Origin: Limanda limanda
Taxonomy: Eukaryota; Chordata; Actinopteri; Pleuronectiformes; Pleuronectidae
Direction: 5' to 3'
NCBI RefSeq assembly: GCF_963576545.1
Contig: NC_083637.1
Location: forward strand, 20,952,507 to 21,016,506
DNA length: 64,000 nucleotides
The number at the start of each line of letters is the position of its first letter. The first letter of the stretch is position 1. The notes under the pieces were generated by a model. That model worked only from the letters and a program-made list of their open reading frames with translations. It did not search any database and was not told the origin of the DNA. Shown one piece after another: positions 1 through 14,914 of this stretch. Position numbers and translations under genes: made by a program.

Positions 1-2336
<2,336 letters not shown>

Positions 2337-2846
2337 GCCTTTCAAACACGCACAACACAGCGGGAGGTTCTCTGCACAGACTCATTCACGACAGCAACAA
2401 CAGCCGGGTGCGCTAGAGACAGGAAGTGACGTATTATTTAGCTTCACATGATTTTCTTGACAAAACAGACAAACTCTCGATGCATCTTCATCTGGGACTT
2501 CTACGTGTGTGTCTACTCTTTTTCACCGGGAGATATTGGTTTTCTTTTTGTTTTTTTTGTCTCTCCCGCATTAGAAGCGTCATCAACACCCCCACACGCT
2601 CGCGGTGAATCCAGCAGGGGATCCCCTGCTGTGTTCACACATCGACTTCTACTAGATTTCTACCCACATTATACCATGAGGTCAGGCGGAGTAAGTCCAA
2701 TTAAAAATGTGGAGTGTCTCAGTCGGACATTTGCGTTTACACAAGCAGCTCCTCCACCTCCTCAGGAGAAAATACATAGGAACTACAGAGTTCAGTTAAT
2801 GTCTGAAAGCAGCGTATTCAACAAAGAGATGATCTCAGTGTTGTAG
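2337..2846 (-). repeat. Dispersed repeat family A, copy 1 (minus)
   Basis: The reverse complement aligns by eye with 5735-6075 and 22975-23135. Shared blocks include a core CACCCGGCTG, a block TCTGTGCAGAGAACC and a block with AAATGTCC next to paired CTCCT/AGGAGG runs. Copies are clearly diverged, so the family is old. I do not recognise a transposase, RT or internal promoter. It may be a non-autonomous DNA element or an LTR piece. Confidence 0.6.
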
Positions 2847-3594
2847 ATGGGACATAGTTAACCAGAGAGTCAGCTATGTAACTGGGTCCTAGCACATTTA
2901 GAACCTTGTATGTCAGGAGGAGAACTTATTGGGATTTAATTTCACTCTCAAAGAGGGGAAATTGAAGTGGCGGTAAGTAAGTCTGCATTGGAGGTAGATG
3001 AATGTTTTTTTATAACTAACTAACCCAAAGTAATTTCATTCACTTAAATTTTTTACAATGGACGCATCTGTTAGCAGCCAGCTCACGATACAGTTGTGCT
3101 GCTAAGAAATAAAGATAGAGCAGGTTTGTACGGGTGCCTTGTTTCTGTGCGTCTTATTTTCTTTTGTCACAAGTACATTGTTTTTCTCTCCACCTTAAGA
3201 AAGAACAAATCCAAACGAACAGAAAGTGTAAATATTTTACAATGTATTTTCTTCTTTTTATTTTGATTTTCTTTTTCTGATCAGTTAAGTCTCTGCAAAG
3301 CCCTGGACTGTCACTATGATCCGTCAGTGGCTCAACTCTGTGTTTAGGTGTTTGTTTTGTGTGTTGGTCTAGGCAGAAAAGGGGTGCTATCCAATAAACA
3401 AGTTTCATGTAAGACTAAAACAGACTAGATCAAATGAAATTAGTAATACAGCATAAATGCAGAGAGACTATTGGGATGAGTTCTCTGTGTTTCCATTCAT
3501 TCGTGTGCAGGAGCAGCGAAGAATGGAATAGAAGGCTTTGATAATATACTACAGACCCTAACTCTAATTCAATACTGGTTCAATTGACTGCTTT
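2847..3594. other. No recognisable gene
   Basis: AT-rich sequence. Nothing supported. Confidence 0.5.
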
Positions 3595-3775
3595 TATGTA
3601 GCACTGGGGCTTCACAGTCTCCCTCTGATTCACCCACACAGTCACACACCATTGACAGGAAGCTGAAATACTGTAGAAACCACTGGGAGCAATTTGTGGC
3701 TCAATTGTACCGAAGGAGCTGAGGATCAAACCATTGTCCCTCTTCTACCTGCTGAGCCACAGTCGCCTCACAAAA
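3595..3775 (-). repeat. tRNA-like short dispersed repeat (minus)
   Basis: On the minus strand it contains a B-box-like GGTTTGATCCTCAGCTCC and, at its upstream end, an A-box-like stretch ending in GGTAGA. It then reads through a conserved segment about 'standard spacing' to the AT-rich end. It belongs to the same family as 10684-11090, which lies on the plus strand. The family is common in teleost genomes. Whether it should be called a SINE is my inference from the boxes. Confidence 0.55.
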
Positions 3776-5734
3776 CAGTCACATAGTGTAATTTGGACAT
3801 TTTTTTTCAAAAATCTTTGTGCTTCCAAACAACTTAGAGACATTACATTTTCTTTGCAGTCATTGATATGGGATGGTTGCATTAGAGTTAACCTCAATAA
3901 GCCACTGACAGAAGAAAGGGAGCCAGTGGGGCTGATTTTCTGACTGGAACTCTTCCCTTGCTCTGTCATGCTGAAAATAACAACATCATCATCCAAACAC
4001 AGCATCAGATCACAGCACTTTATACCCTTAGAAGCAATAGTTTCTTGTATGGCAGAATGTTGCTTGCTTTTTATGAAGGATTTATCCTTGTTATCCAGAA
4101 TTTCATGAAAGAGAAAGAAACATGTGCAAAGAAAACACGGCAGCACTGCACAACTCAATATTTCTTTTGACTGCTTGTTACCAGGCAGCTAAACCGAGGA
4201 GAAAAGTAATCTGACTAAGTTCTTCCTTTGCAAAAAACTGTTCAAGCCTCATGACCAGAATGATTGTGACGATTATATTTTCTGAGCTGGTTTAGGTTTA
4301 AGCACAACAATTATTTGATTGATGTCAGACAAAGATCAACGTTTGGATTACAAGTCTAATTGTTTAAGGTTACACAAAGCTCACACTGATGACGGCTGAC
4401 TGGTACAGTACGTCTGGTCTGGTCTTTAAATGTGTTTTATACGACCATCGACCCATCCTGGGCTCTGATTTGAGTTGATGCCAATTTGGCTAAATATTTT
4501 GGATGCTAGAAGTTGTCGGTGGCGGCTTATTGACCCACCTCTTGCAACAATTCTCAGCAGTTGGCGACTGCTGATACATTTTGACTCAAATCTTGGGTTT
4601 TACTGGAAAATTCAAAAAATGAATCGCCAAGTGGAAAATAGGGCTTAATTTTGCATAGTGTGAACTACATTGTAGGTTTACAGTTTAGGATGAAGTTTTT
4701 TTTATCCAAACCCAATCAGCATGAGATTGTATTAGCTGAGCCCGACCCAACGAGCGTTCGTTTTTTTGTCTGAACCTGATCCTGATTACAAGTATGTGCA
4801 GCATGAAAAATCAAGTAGATAGCCCAAGCAGTGTGAGTAGACATGCCCCAGACCCTGGTTTATAACGTTTTCATTTTTGAACGGGGAGGATTTGACCACG
4901 TGGACCATGTGAGAGAGTGCTGGCTCTCGGAGAAGAAAATGTGGATACAAACTGCAGTTTCTCATATAAAATGCTTTGTTGACCCAATCTACAAGAACCT
5001 GTTTGCAGTGTCTGAACTTTTCCTTTTTCTGTCGCACAGTGAATATTAAGAATTAAAACCTTGGAAAGAGCGATGAGTGGCTGCATGTCAGTGTGACCCA
5101 CAGATAAACACGCAGGATCAGACAAAGTCCAGAAAGTCAGTAAAATACACTGAGATGCTGATGGAGGAAATGAGTGAGGCTGTCACAGAGAGTCGCTGAA
5201 TGCTATTTAAAGTTTAGAGAGGCAGACAGAATGAAAGACTCCAAAGATGAGAATTGAATGAAGACCTTTGGCCCTTGTCATTTTTTATCCTTCTGCATCT
5301 CACGCTGCCATTTATATTTCTTTTATCTCTCCTCTTAATCAGAGTTGGAAGTAGCAAGTTGCATTTATTGATGTAACAAAATAGATTTTTGATGACTGTA
5401 TTGCCTGAAATCAGCAATTTCAATCTTTTTCATTCCAAGTATTGCGTATTTTCCTTCAAAATAAAAGTTGTTGTCTTGTCGATTTCTGTTCTAGTTTGAT
5501 CATGTTTGAGCAGGATTTGGTCGCCTCCAAGTAAGTTGTGTGGAGAAAAAAAGAGGCGGAACAATTGACAGAAATCAGCTTCCAGGTTTTTCATTTATCT
5601 GCATTCATATGCTGATAGCTGTTAACAGAGATGACCCATAATGTCGTCTGGACCTAAATCACCAACAAAAGGATTGCTAGCTATGAAAAAGTTGTGTGGA
5701 TCCTTCAACAGGGACTTCTAGCGTCAGTGAGGTG
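3776..5734. other. No recognisable gene
   Basis: No supported coding, RNA gene or repeat in this AT-rich stretch. Confidence 0.5.
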
Positions 5735-6075
5735 TTTCATCACCTTTCTGATGTGTTTTTTTTTTGATAAACCATCAGGACCAGCTCCTCCGTATTTTCC
5801 CCAGAGGAGGTGCATTTGTGAACACAAATGTCCTGACCTCCTATTGTAAAGTCCGTAGATATCCAGCTGAAGCCGATGTATGGACACTTTCTCTGTTAAA
5901 GCTGTAAAAAAAATCACGTGATCTACGCAGCAGAGTTGATTTGTCACTCCCTGCCTCTGTCTGCCACACCCGGCTGCTCCACCTGTCGCCTGAATAATGC
6001 ATAGGATTTGATGCTGTTGTGAACGTCTCTGTGCAGAGAACTGCTGTATTGTGCATGTGTGAAGGGCAGACTCTT
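5735..6075 (+). repeat. Dispersed repeat family A, copy 2 (plus)
   Basis: Matches the reverse complement of 2337-2846 across most of its length and 22975-23135 over its 3' half. It includes a small perfect palindrome CATTTGTGAACACAAATG near 5812. Confidence 0.6.
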
Positions 6076-6874
6076 GGTATTCCAGTCTTTTCTGCTTCCA
6101 CTGTGTAGTTTAGTTTGTACATTTCCACATTTTCTGCAGTTAATTTTATAGAAATGGTGGGCCGTTGGATTTATGTGGCGTAATAAAGCTTACAGACACC
6201 AGTTGTATGTACAGGCTGCAAAGTGCCTGACAGGAATTTATTGGTTGCTTTGAGAGCAATTCTCACCAGGGAATATCATTTGTGAATTTAAATATCAATG
6301 CATAAATAAACATCATCATTATCACCATACCTTATTTTTACTCCTCCCCTTCCCCATTTAACATGTAATGCAGTAGCATTACCAACAACTACTGTGTACT
6401 TTATGTTAGATGATACTTTTACTTCACAGTACTTCATACAGAAGCATGACATCACACATGTACTCAGTTGAAATACACACAGAGTCAAATTCAATCATTC
6501 ATCTAAAATTCTACAGTCAATACAAATACAAATAATTAGCACAACAAACACAAGGAGACCTGTTGTTTGTATCATTTTTAAACAAATGCTTTGGTCAACC
6601 ATATGCAAATGCATGAATATACAGACAACAAGCCATTTATATTTGTGTAAACTAGCACATGTTTGATATACACATGCAAACAAACACTTTCAGTTTCAAT
6701 TTCAGTTTAATGACCGTTACGGCTGAAACGTGTGGAAATTGTCCAGCTGTATAACTCTGGAATTCATTTGTTTTACTGATCACATCGGAGCTCTACAAGA
6801 AAACGTGTAACCAAAATGTTACCTTAAAATATGTCATTACATTTTGGGGGACTTGCTTTTTGCAAAGAAGTCCC

Positions 6875-6877
<3 letters not shown>
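6076..6877. other. No recognisable gene
   Basis: Nothing supported. Confidence 0.5.

Positions 6878-6954
<77 letters not shown>
6878..6954. repeat. (CA)38 microsatellite
   Basis: About 77 bp of uninterrupted CA dinucleotide. Confidence 0.97.
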
Positions 6955-6957
<3 letters not shown>

Positions 6958-9462
6958 AAAGGTAAATTCCACGAGCAGCCTCTGTGTTTTCTGAGGTGAA
7001 TGAAAAGCCCCCTGCAGAAAAGCAGTTACAGAACAATCTTTCATTCACACACAGGTGCACATAAAACACACAAATACTGCATGTAAATAGTGTAACCACA
7101 CCAACATAAAATAAACAATGCAGGAAAATAAGATGAAAAAAAAGTGTTGAGCTCCTGCTGAGATTTGTAATGAATGGAACATGACTGTGAACACTGGGGA
7201 AGCCCCGGGAGCCAAGTGGATACCAGGAGCACGTTTCTAATTATTTTCTCATCTGTGAAAACAAGTGAACTTTTTTTTCACGTTATTCATAGAAATAGGT
7301 TCTTCATGCCATCTCACCAGACCTCTTAAAGCTTTTGACGGAGAAGGGGTTTTGCTGAATTAACTACAGTTCTACAGTTCGAAATGAGGAACGTGATATG
7401 ACAATAAATGTACTACGAGTTGAGAAATTAGAAATCACATGGAAGAAAAAATGCAAGCTCTCAGTCCTGTTTTGGCTGGGCAAGGGTTGGACTTCAGCCT
7501 CTCGTGGCTGGTCTGTGTATTACAACAACAAACACATCGCAGATATTATGATCAATCATCAAAATAATTTATAGTATCATTAATATAATTTATAGTGATA
7601 CAGATAATAAACATTTCTACAAAATAAACTGTTTATTTTGGGTTTGGAGAGATCTGGATCATTCGGTGAGATTTCTGTCTACAAGGCAGATGCCTGGTAT
7701 ATGAAAACAATCCACCATCCAAGCATATTCTCTTACCAGCCAAAATACTCCATGCACTTTCGGTTTCACATATTTCCTGCAGTATGTCACAAAGATTAAA
7801 AAAAAAAGTTATTAAGCCAAAACTAAATTTAATACCAACGTTAAACTACAACTCAGAATGTCTCAGACATAAAATTGTCCTCATTGAACTAATTGGAAGT
7901 GAGAAAATTTAGATGGTTGTCGATGTCACAAACACAGAAACATGTTGGACAAAAGTAAAGGTAGTAAACTTTTCATTAATGATAAGAATTCATGTTTTGT
8001 ATTCCATTATTAACCATCATTTAATTTCTAGTATGAGAAAAGCAGATACACAGAGATTTCTGAAACCAGAATATGGGCAAAGCATAACCGGGATACTCCA
8101 AATCTACTCATAGCCTGAACATTGTGTGAATGTAAAAACACTGTGTAGAATCAAAATGCAGGTTTCTCAAGCAGTCTGCAAAAACCCCATATTAAAAAAA
8201 GTTAAAAATCTGTACACAGCACAGTATTCCACTTGTATACAATTTGAATCTTATTCTGTTTTCTCTTGATTTATGACTCAATGGTGCCATAATTCTGAGT
8301 CTAATTGATTCCACAGGTGTAATGAAAACATGTAGATACATAAAAGCTTATTCAGGTGGAACCTAGTTTTTATTTAGCCTCTATATGAGTTTGAATAATC
8401 CATATTTGTTTTGTCAGGCTTTCTTGTTTGCAGAACACATGTCGCACTAATCCTCTAAAAACCACTGAATACTAATGTTGCAGGGGGTGAAAGAAAAGCA
8501 CGTAAAATACCAGTTCTTATGAAATTAGTAACGCCGGCAGCTTGATTGAATTATTATTTTCACTGCGGATGGCTGTCCGTGGTGTTCGACAGATGCCTAA
8601 TAGACCAAGTGGAAAGCTGACACTGCAGCTCACAGAAAGTTTCAGTGCCATTACCTCCCCTGCTGCTCAGCTGAGCTCACAAAATGTCTCTGCAGCCATG
8701 AGAGGATTGCCCCGGCAAATTTCATGTTCGGCTGTCACAAGAAACTGAACACGTAGCACAATGATCTACGAGAGTCAGAGTGATCATTTCACTGTCTTTC
8801 ATCATTGTGTGAATATGTATCTGGGTTTCGTTTTGATTTTGTTGTACAAGATACAGGTTTTTTAAATATCAGTTTAATTTCTCTATATCAGATACATTAT
8901 CATGTTCACTGTAATTCTTTCATTGGTTTGAGTTCTGGTGTCATTGATTACAATAATGTGCATATTCTATTGATGTGATGCCAAACCTTTAAACATATAA
9001 CTATTGTTATTCCATCCCAGGAAATACATCTGGTTGGATTTTCTTATAAAATAGAAGTTCATCAAACAGGAACACAGAGATGGGGGGGGGGGGGGCTGAT
9101 AAGATGCTATGGACTGATATCTGGTTCTGTGTTGCCACCTCATGGCTTACAGGGGTGAAACAATGTCTGGAGTTCAGCAGAAATCACTGGTTCATGTTAC
9201 ATGTTAAAACCGAAAAATGCAAGCCTTCAAACACAATATTTACAGTAACATAAATGTGAATCCAGTGAATTTAAATGTGGTTTCTTAAGAGGACGCTTAG
9301 GCCTTGGATGAGGTTTGCACTCATGAGTGCGTATCAATGCATATGACGTTTGCATGTACTGGTTTAAAGTTTACACATAACACAACATAACATGAGTTGT
9401 GTAAATTACTGCATGATTGGCCAACAATCATTGCAATGTCACCAAACCATGGTTGTATATAA
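6955..9462. other. No recognisable gene
   Basis: Contains a G homopolymer of about 13-14 bases at 9082-9095. The stretch 8540-8750 is more GC-rich than its surroundings but shows no convincing splice sites or known protein. Confidence 0.5.
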
Positions 9463-9575
9463 TAATTACAAATGATAATAATAATTATCAATATACATTA
9501 TAATATATTTGATTTGTATAGCACTTTCCAAGGAAACACCACAAAGATTTAAAAGATGACTAAAAGACTCACAGA
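9463..9575. repeat. Dispersed repeat end, 'TTTGTATAGCAC' type
   Basis: The AT-rich string leading into a TTTGTATAGCACTTTCCAA motif resembles the one at 59400-59480. Such ends are frequent in fish retroposons. Family assignment is uncertain. Confidence 0.4.
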
Positions 9576-10683
9576 AGATAAAGAAACATACTATTGTCTC
9601 ACATGGCATATGCATTTGATATAAGGAAACACACAAAAATCTCTTTTTTGAAGCACATGCACACAAAAACAATCCACCCATACTGATCTTTACATATAAC
9701 AACACTACAATAGTGACCAATTCTGGACCTTTCATTGCCTGACTGTGTGAAGTCAGTTCCGCCATTTCCTAAAGTGATGTCGCGTTGCAGCAATATTTAA
9801 CTTCAGTACGCGTTCTCCTCTATTTCTTTACTTTCAACTTCCACATTTTTATGCCGCATGTTTCATATATTCTCTTTGTACCAAAAACAGATCCATCAGA
9901 CGTCTGCAAACCAGGAGAGGATCAGTTTCACCTCCATTCTTCTGTTGGATGGGGGACACATTATGAGGAGACATCACTAAGACAAACGATCTATAGGGAA
10001 ACATTTGATCAAAACTCCTGAAATATGCATAATGTTAACTTAATCTCCACTTTTGAAACTTCTCTCCCACTGAAACACTTGCAAATCTTTCACATCTACC
10101 TGCTTTCAATCGTACAGAAAATGCCTCCGTCTGTCTCCAACTTTATACATCAAAGGACATACATCCACTGATTCTCCAAATCCTTGCAGCTTTTTGTTAC
10201 ACACTCAAAACAAAAAAAGATCCCATGAGCAGTGAGCTCATTTCTGCATCTGGATCAGCTCCTTCCTCCTAGAAATGTTTGCTGAGCTAAAACTCCACCT
10301 TGGCTTTTTTAAGGATTAGGCTTGCATACAGACTCGTAATAAATGGACAGTCACAGCCCTTTAGCTAAAAAATTGGAGCTAATGCTCTTCCATAAAATAG
10401 CACACTGGAAAGCTACAGGATAAACTGGATTGATAGACTGTCGAATTGGGGTCAGAGACTCAGGTGCTCCACGTCCTTTGAGTCCTTAAAAATTGCAAAA
10501 ACCTGCAATTTGTTACCTTGAAGGAGCAGCAGGCTCACCAAATCACTTCCTGCGACTTTGACTCAGAATACTGATGTATTTGTCCTTCGGTCTCCTGCGG
10601 ATTCAGTCTCCGCTGTGGCAGCTCGGTAAGCAAAGTGTAGACACAGAGATAATAAAAACCCTTCTGGAATTTGATTTGGTTCA
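9576..10683. other. No recognisable gene
   Basis: Nothing supported. Confidence 0.5.
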
Positions 10684-11090
10684 AGGCGGCTCAGGAGGTA
10701 GAGCGGGTAGCCAGGGGCGTAACGCGAAAATCCTGGGCCCCCCCTGCAAGGAGGTGGCGGGGGCCCTTTCGCAACGTTAGGGGGCCCCAGGACGCGAGTG
10801 ACCCATCCCCCCCCCCCCCCCCCCGCAGTGAGTCGCTTGCTGGCCCCTCCCCTACACCACTGTGTGTAGCCACCATCCAGAATGTTGGTGGTTTGATCTC
10901 CAGCTCCACCATTCTGCATGCTGAAGTGTCCTTGAGCAAGACACTGAACCCCCAATGGCTGTTCAAACAGTGTATGAGTGATATTTGATAGAGAGAGTGC
11001 TGCACATAGATGCACAGCATGACTGTGTGTGTGAATGGCAGCTGAACTGTTCTATAAAGCACTTTGAGTGGTCAAGACAAGAAAAGTACT
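10684..11090 (+). repeat. tRNA-like short dispersed repeat, split by a MITE
   Basis: The left part GGCGGCTCAGGAGGTAGAGC looks like a pol III A box. The part after 10871 holds a B-box-like GGTGGTTTGATCTCC, then the conserved body with TCCTTGAGCAAGACACTGAA, and ends near CACTTTGAGTGGTCAAGAC. A 151-bp element (10712-10862) sits between the two boxes. Same family as 3595-3775. Confidence 0.6.
10712..10862. mobile_element. Short hAT-like MITE inserted in the tRNA-like repeat
   Basis: Ends are CAGGGGCGTAA and, as reverse complement of the right end, CAGTGGTGTAG. This fits hAT-type terminal repeats. The flanking octamers CGGGTAGC (10704-10711) and TGTGTAGC (10863-10870) agree at 6 of 8 positions, consistent with an aged 8-bp target duplication. 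It includes a C homopolymer of about 18 bases (10807-10824). Confidence 0.55.
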
Positions 11091-14000
11091 CAGTTGTTTT
11101 TTTTTTGTATTATTATAAAAGTCAGAACGCACCCATTAGACCATTTGGGTAGAACATAAGACCACACCCTTTCCATTTGTTGGAAACGATTTCCCAGTGA
11201 CAATTCCAGAGACTCACAGAAACTCACACAATCATGGCCGCACCAGGATGTTTTCTCTTGGTTCTTATGGCATATATGGCCCACAGAACATTTGATATAG
11301 ACATAGTTTTTAATACGGCCAAAAAATTTTCAACAGACAATTAGTCACAAAAGCATCTGTCAGCATCGGACAGCGCACATGCAACACAAACACACTGTGC
11401 AATTGTAATGATGTTACAGGAAAAAAGGCCATCACAAAATCAGAAATTAAATCGAGAATATCCAAAGTGCAACCACAACACACACGCTTTCAACATAGCG
11501 GTGAACTTGTAAACATCACAAGTATATTTCTTCATCAAACAAGAATAACTTGCACTGATAACGATATATACGGGCGCTGCGATGCCCTGGTCTCAATGTT
11601 GCAGAATGTATCACGACCTCTAATGTAAATGAAAAATATCCACAGTGCAGCCACCAGTGCTTTACACACACACACGGAACAATCGGGGCAGGAGCATGCA
11701 GTAAATAAAATTATTACCTACTAATATGTATGATGGGGCTTGACTCTAGCTGACATTATTTGGGCAGATGATCAGGTCGGACAGGCCAAGGGTCGAATCC
11801 GGTAAAAAATCGTCCAATCATGAGTATTCTGACTGAATGAACTTTTCAGAATCTATGTCATCGTGTCTGATGCCTCGGACGAAAGGAGAACAGCTTGGCT
11901 ATAAATTGGGAACATGATGGATGGCATTCATAAGCAGTGAGATCAAGGACACTACCTGCTGTTCATTGCAATCAAGGTTAAACTTTATTTTGCCATGGGG
12001 AGGAGAGTTTATATGCGGTGATTGATGTTCACTTATAATCAAAAGGCCTGTCTGAAATGAGTGACAGGGAAGCCCTCGGCCCACACACACAGGCTGACGA
12101 TCGACAAGGTCTTTATTTGACTGTTATCTCTGCGTGATGAATATTTGCCGAGCCGCTCATAGTTTACGCCTTTGTGATCGTAAACTGAGTTTTGTTTTTG
12201 TAGTGTCTGAAACTGGAAAATAAACAAACTCTCCAGAACAAGCATCCAAAGTGTCCTCGTTCAAAGTCTTCTTTGCACTTCAATTGTGTGTTTTGAATTC
12301 TTCATTAGCAACCATTGATGACCCACATTTTCCTCACTGTCTCACATCTGGTACCAAGTTGTGGTCCGCCGTGGTTTAGGTGCACATCATCAGTGTTGTC
12401 TCTCAAGTTGTGTGGGTGTGTGTGTTTGTGTTTGTTTGTGTGTTCTATATGTGAATCTGCTGCTTGTTGTGAATAATAAGTTTCTCTTTAAAAAAAAAAT
12501 GTTGTATGTGTCTCTGATTGCATCTGTTGGTAGAAAAGTTTATTTGAATTTCTTCATATAGAAACACAGCTGACTGTTGGATATTTTCTGATGAAATTTT
12601 TCTGCACAAAGTACTGATAAAGGTGTGTGTGCGTTTGTGTGTGTAGGTGTGTGTGTGTGTGTAGCCACAGTTGAACATAGGAGAGCTTCATTTGTTCTGG
12701 CTTCCACATGGGTATTATATTTCACACACACATATGCACACCCACAGACACACACGTCTTTATCAAATTCCCCCTATCCCAGGACAGCATCAAACCGCTC
12801 CTCTATAAGTTCCACTCAAGCACCTCTTGTGTCTCTCTAGTAATTCAGAAAGCTAATTACCAACCTAATCAATTATTGATTGTCATTTCACTTCACAAAG
12901 AATATGCAAGGGATATTCCGCGCCCTCTCCTTTCCTGTCTCAGAGCAGGAGAGTGTCTTTGGAGGGGTCTCTTTATTGAGATAAACGATCCTGCACTAAC
13001 TATTTAGACACACTATCAAATCCAGGACACAGGACCTATTCTAACATTGGCCCCCGGCCACATTCATCTCAACTACACCAGTGTCACCTTTATGAAGCTA
13101 TTGTGGTGAATATCATACACAATCAGCTTTTTGACATAGCACAACTTTTAGGGGGCAATGAAGATTAAACAAGTTAAAATAGTGACAGTTAAATGGACTA
13201 AATAAATGGTAAGTTTTGTAAACTGAGAAAATACTTATAGTATGAAGTAAGAACTCCACATGTGTTGTATTGTGCAATACTATGCAGCAAACACATTTTC
13301 AAAGTTGATATGTTAACACTTACCTATTCACAAATGTAGCAGGCAAAGAGCAACATTAGCATCTAGTTTCAAACCTTTATCTGTCTTCTGTTTGGCGTTG
13401 GACAGTTAGTATGGTTGATTTTTCATGTGAGTGCCAGTGAGTGATAATGTTGCACTGCTGTCATATGGGCCTAGACTATTTATAAAGATACATCTCAACT
13501 GTATAGCACTATCCAGAAATTAAACCAACATATCCTGGATACAAACACTGCCACATTAGCTGCAGTAGTAAGATCCCACTGATACATAAGCTCAACCAAT
13601 CAGCTGTCAATCATTTAATTATAGCATCAAATAATTGATTAAAACTAAACTTCAAACAAATATCAGTGTGATATTAACAACCTAAAGAGACCAAAAATAA
13701 ATTCACTTGTATTTTGACTTTGGTCCAAGTCCCATTTACTATCTATGGAGGAGTCCAGGTTTATGATCTAAAAAAAGTGGCATCACTTTTGGTTAGCTAT
13801 TATGTCATCCATCATTATGTACACTCTATGTACCTGGATTGCAATTTGTATAAACACAGGAAATCTGAAAATCATTTCCAGATTGACAGTTGAAATCTGG
13901 TACAATTCACAGTAAAACAACGTATTCGAAAAATCATTGGCTGTGATTAAACTACAACTAACATTAGCATTCAACCACATCCTTGCTAACGCTACAGATT

Positions 14001-14538
14001 TACAGTGTGGCATTTTATTCTGAATTATCCAAATACATCTAACCCAAAATGAATGACAAATGTATACACCCTGTTCTGTACTCTGTGGGATACCTGAGTG
14101 AAAAAAAGCAAGTGAGAAAAGAAGAAGATGACTTGGAAAGAGACTGAATAGGAGAACATAGATGAAGAATAGAAGGGAGGAGGAACAACATTGAACCGAG
14201 GGACAGGGACATGGAGAAGAGGGGAGAAAGAAAGGAAGTCTGGAGAGAAGTAAAGTGAGACAGAGGAGACTAAGATAACGTCGAGGAAAAATGGTATAGT
14301 AACAGATGAGAGATGGAAGAGAGAGGATTAAAAGTAAAAGATGGATGATGGGGAAGAGAGGAAAGTGTGTGTGTGTGTATGTTGGGGGTTCATTAAATCT
14401 AGACTGTAGATGCCTGCACTCTGTGGCAATTATCTGGATATAGTGTAAGGGAGGGGGTGAAGAGTTTTCTGAGCCTCATGGGGGGTTGACATATAGCTGA
14501 TGCTGTTCCTGCTTCAACTCACCAACACCAACCAAGCA
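11091..14538. other. No recognisable gene; purine-rich tract at the end
   Basis: No supported gene. Two small GT/CA patches lie at 12415-12445 and 12620-12662. From about 14100 to 14370 the plus strand is strongly purine-rich, just upstream of the GT arrays. Confidence 0.5.
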
Positions 14539-14547
14539 TGTGTGTGT

Positions 14548-14607
<60 letters not shown>

Positions 14608-14616
14608 GTGTGTGTG
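14539..14616. repeat. (TG)n microsatellite
   Basis: About 78 bp of TG with single-base interruptions. Confidence 0.95.
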
Positions 14617-14796
14617 CTGGCTTGTCTGTGTGTGCACGTTAAACGAGTTTATTGGACTGCTCTTTACAATGCTGCAGTCAGTACTAATTGTCTAAAGTAG
14701 ATGTAGTGTTGGAGACTGAGATAGAGAGTGATTGGAAGAAGAGACAGAACGGAGGAGAGGGAGAAAAAAAACAATTGAGAGACTTGGATAGATTAG

Positions 14797-14914
<118 letters not shown>
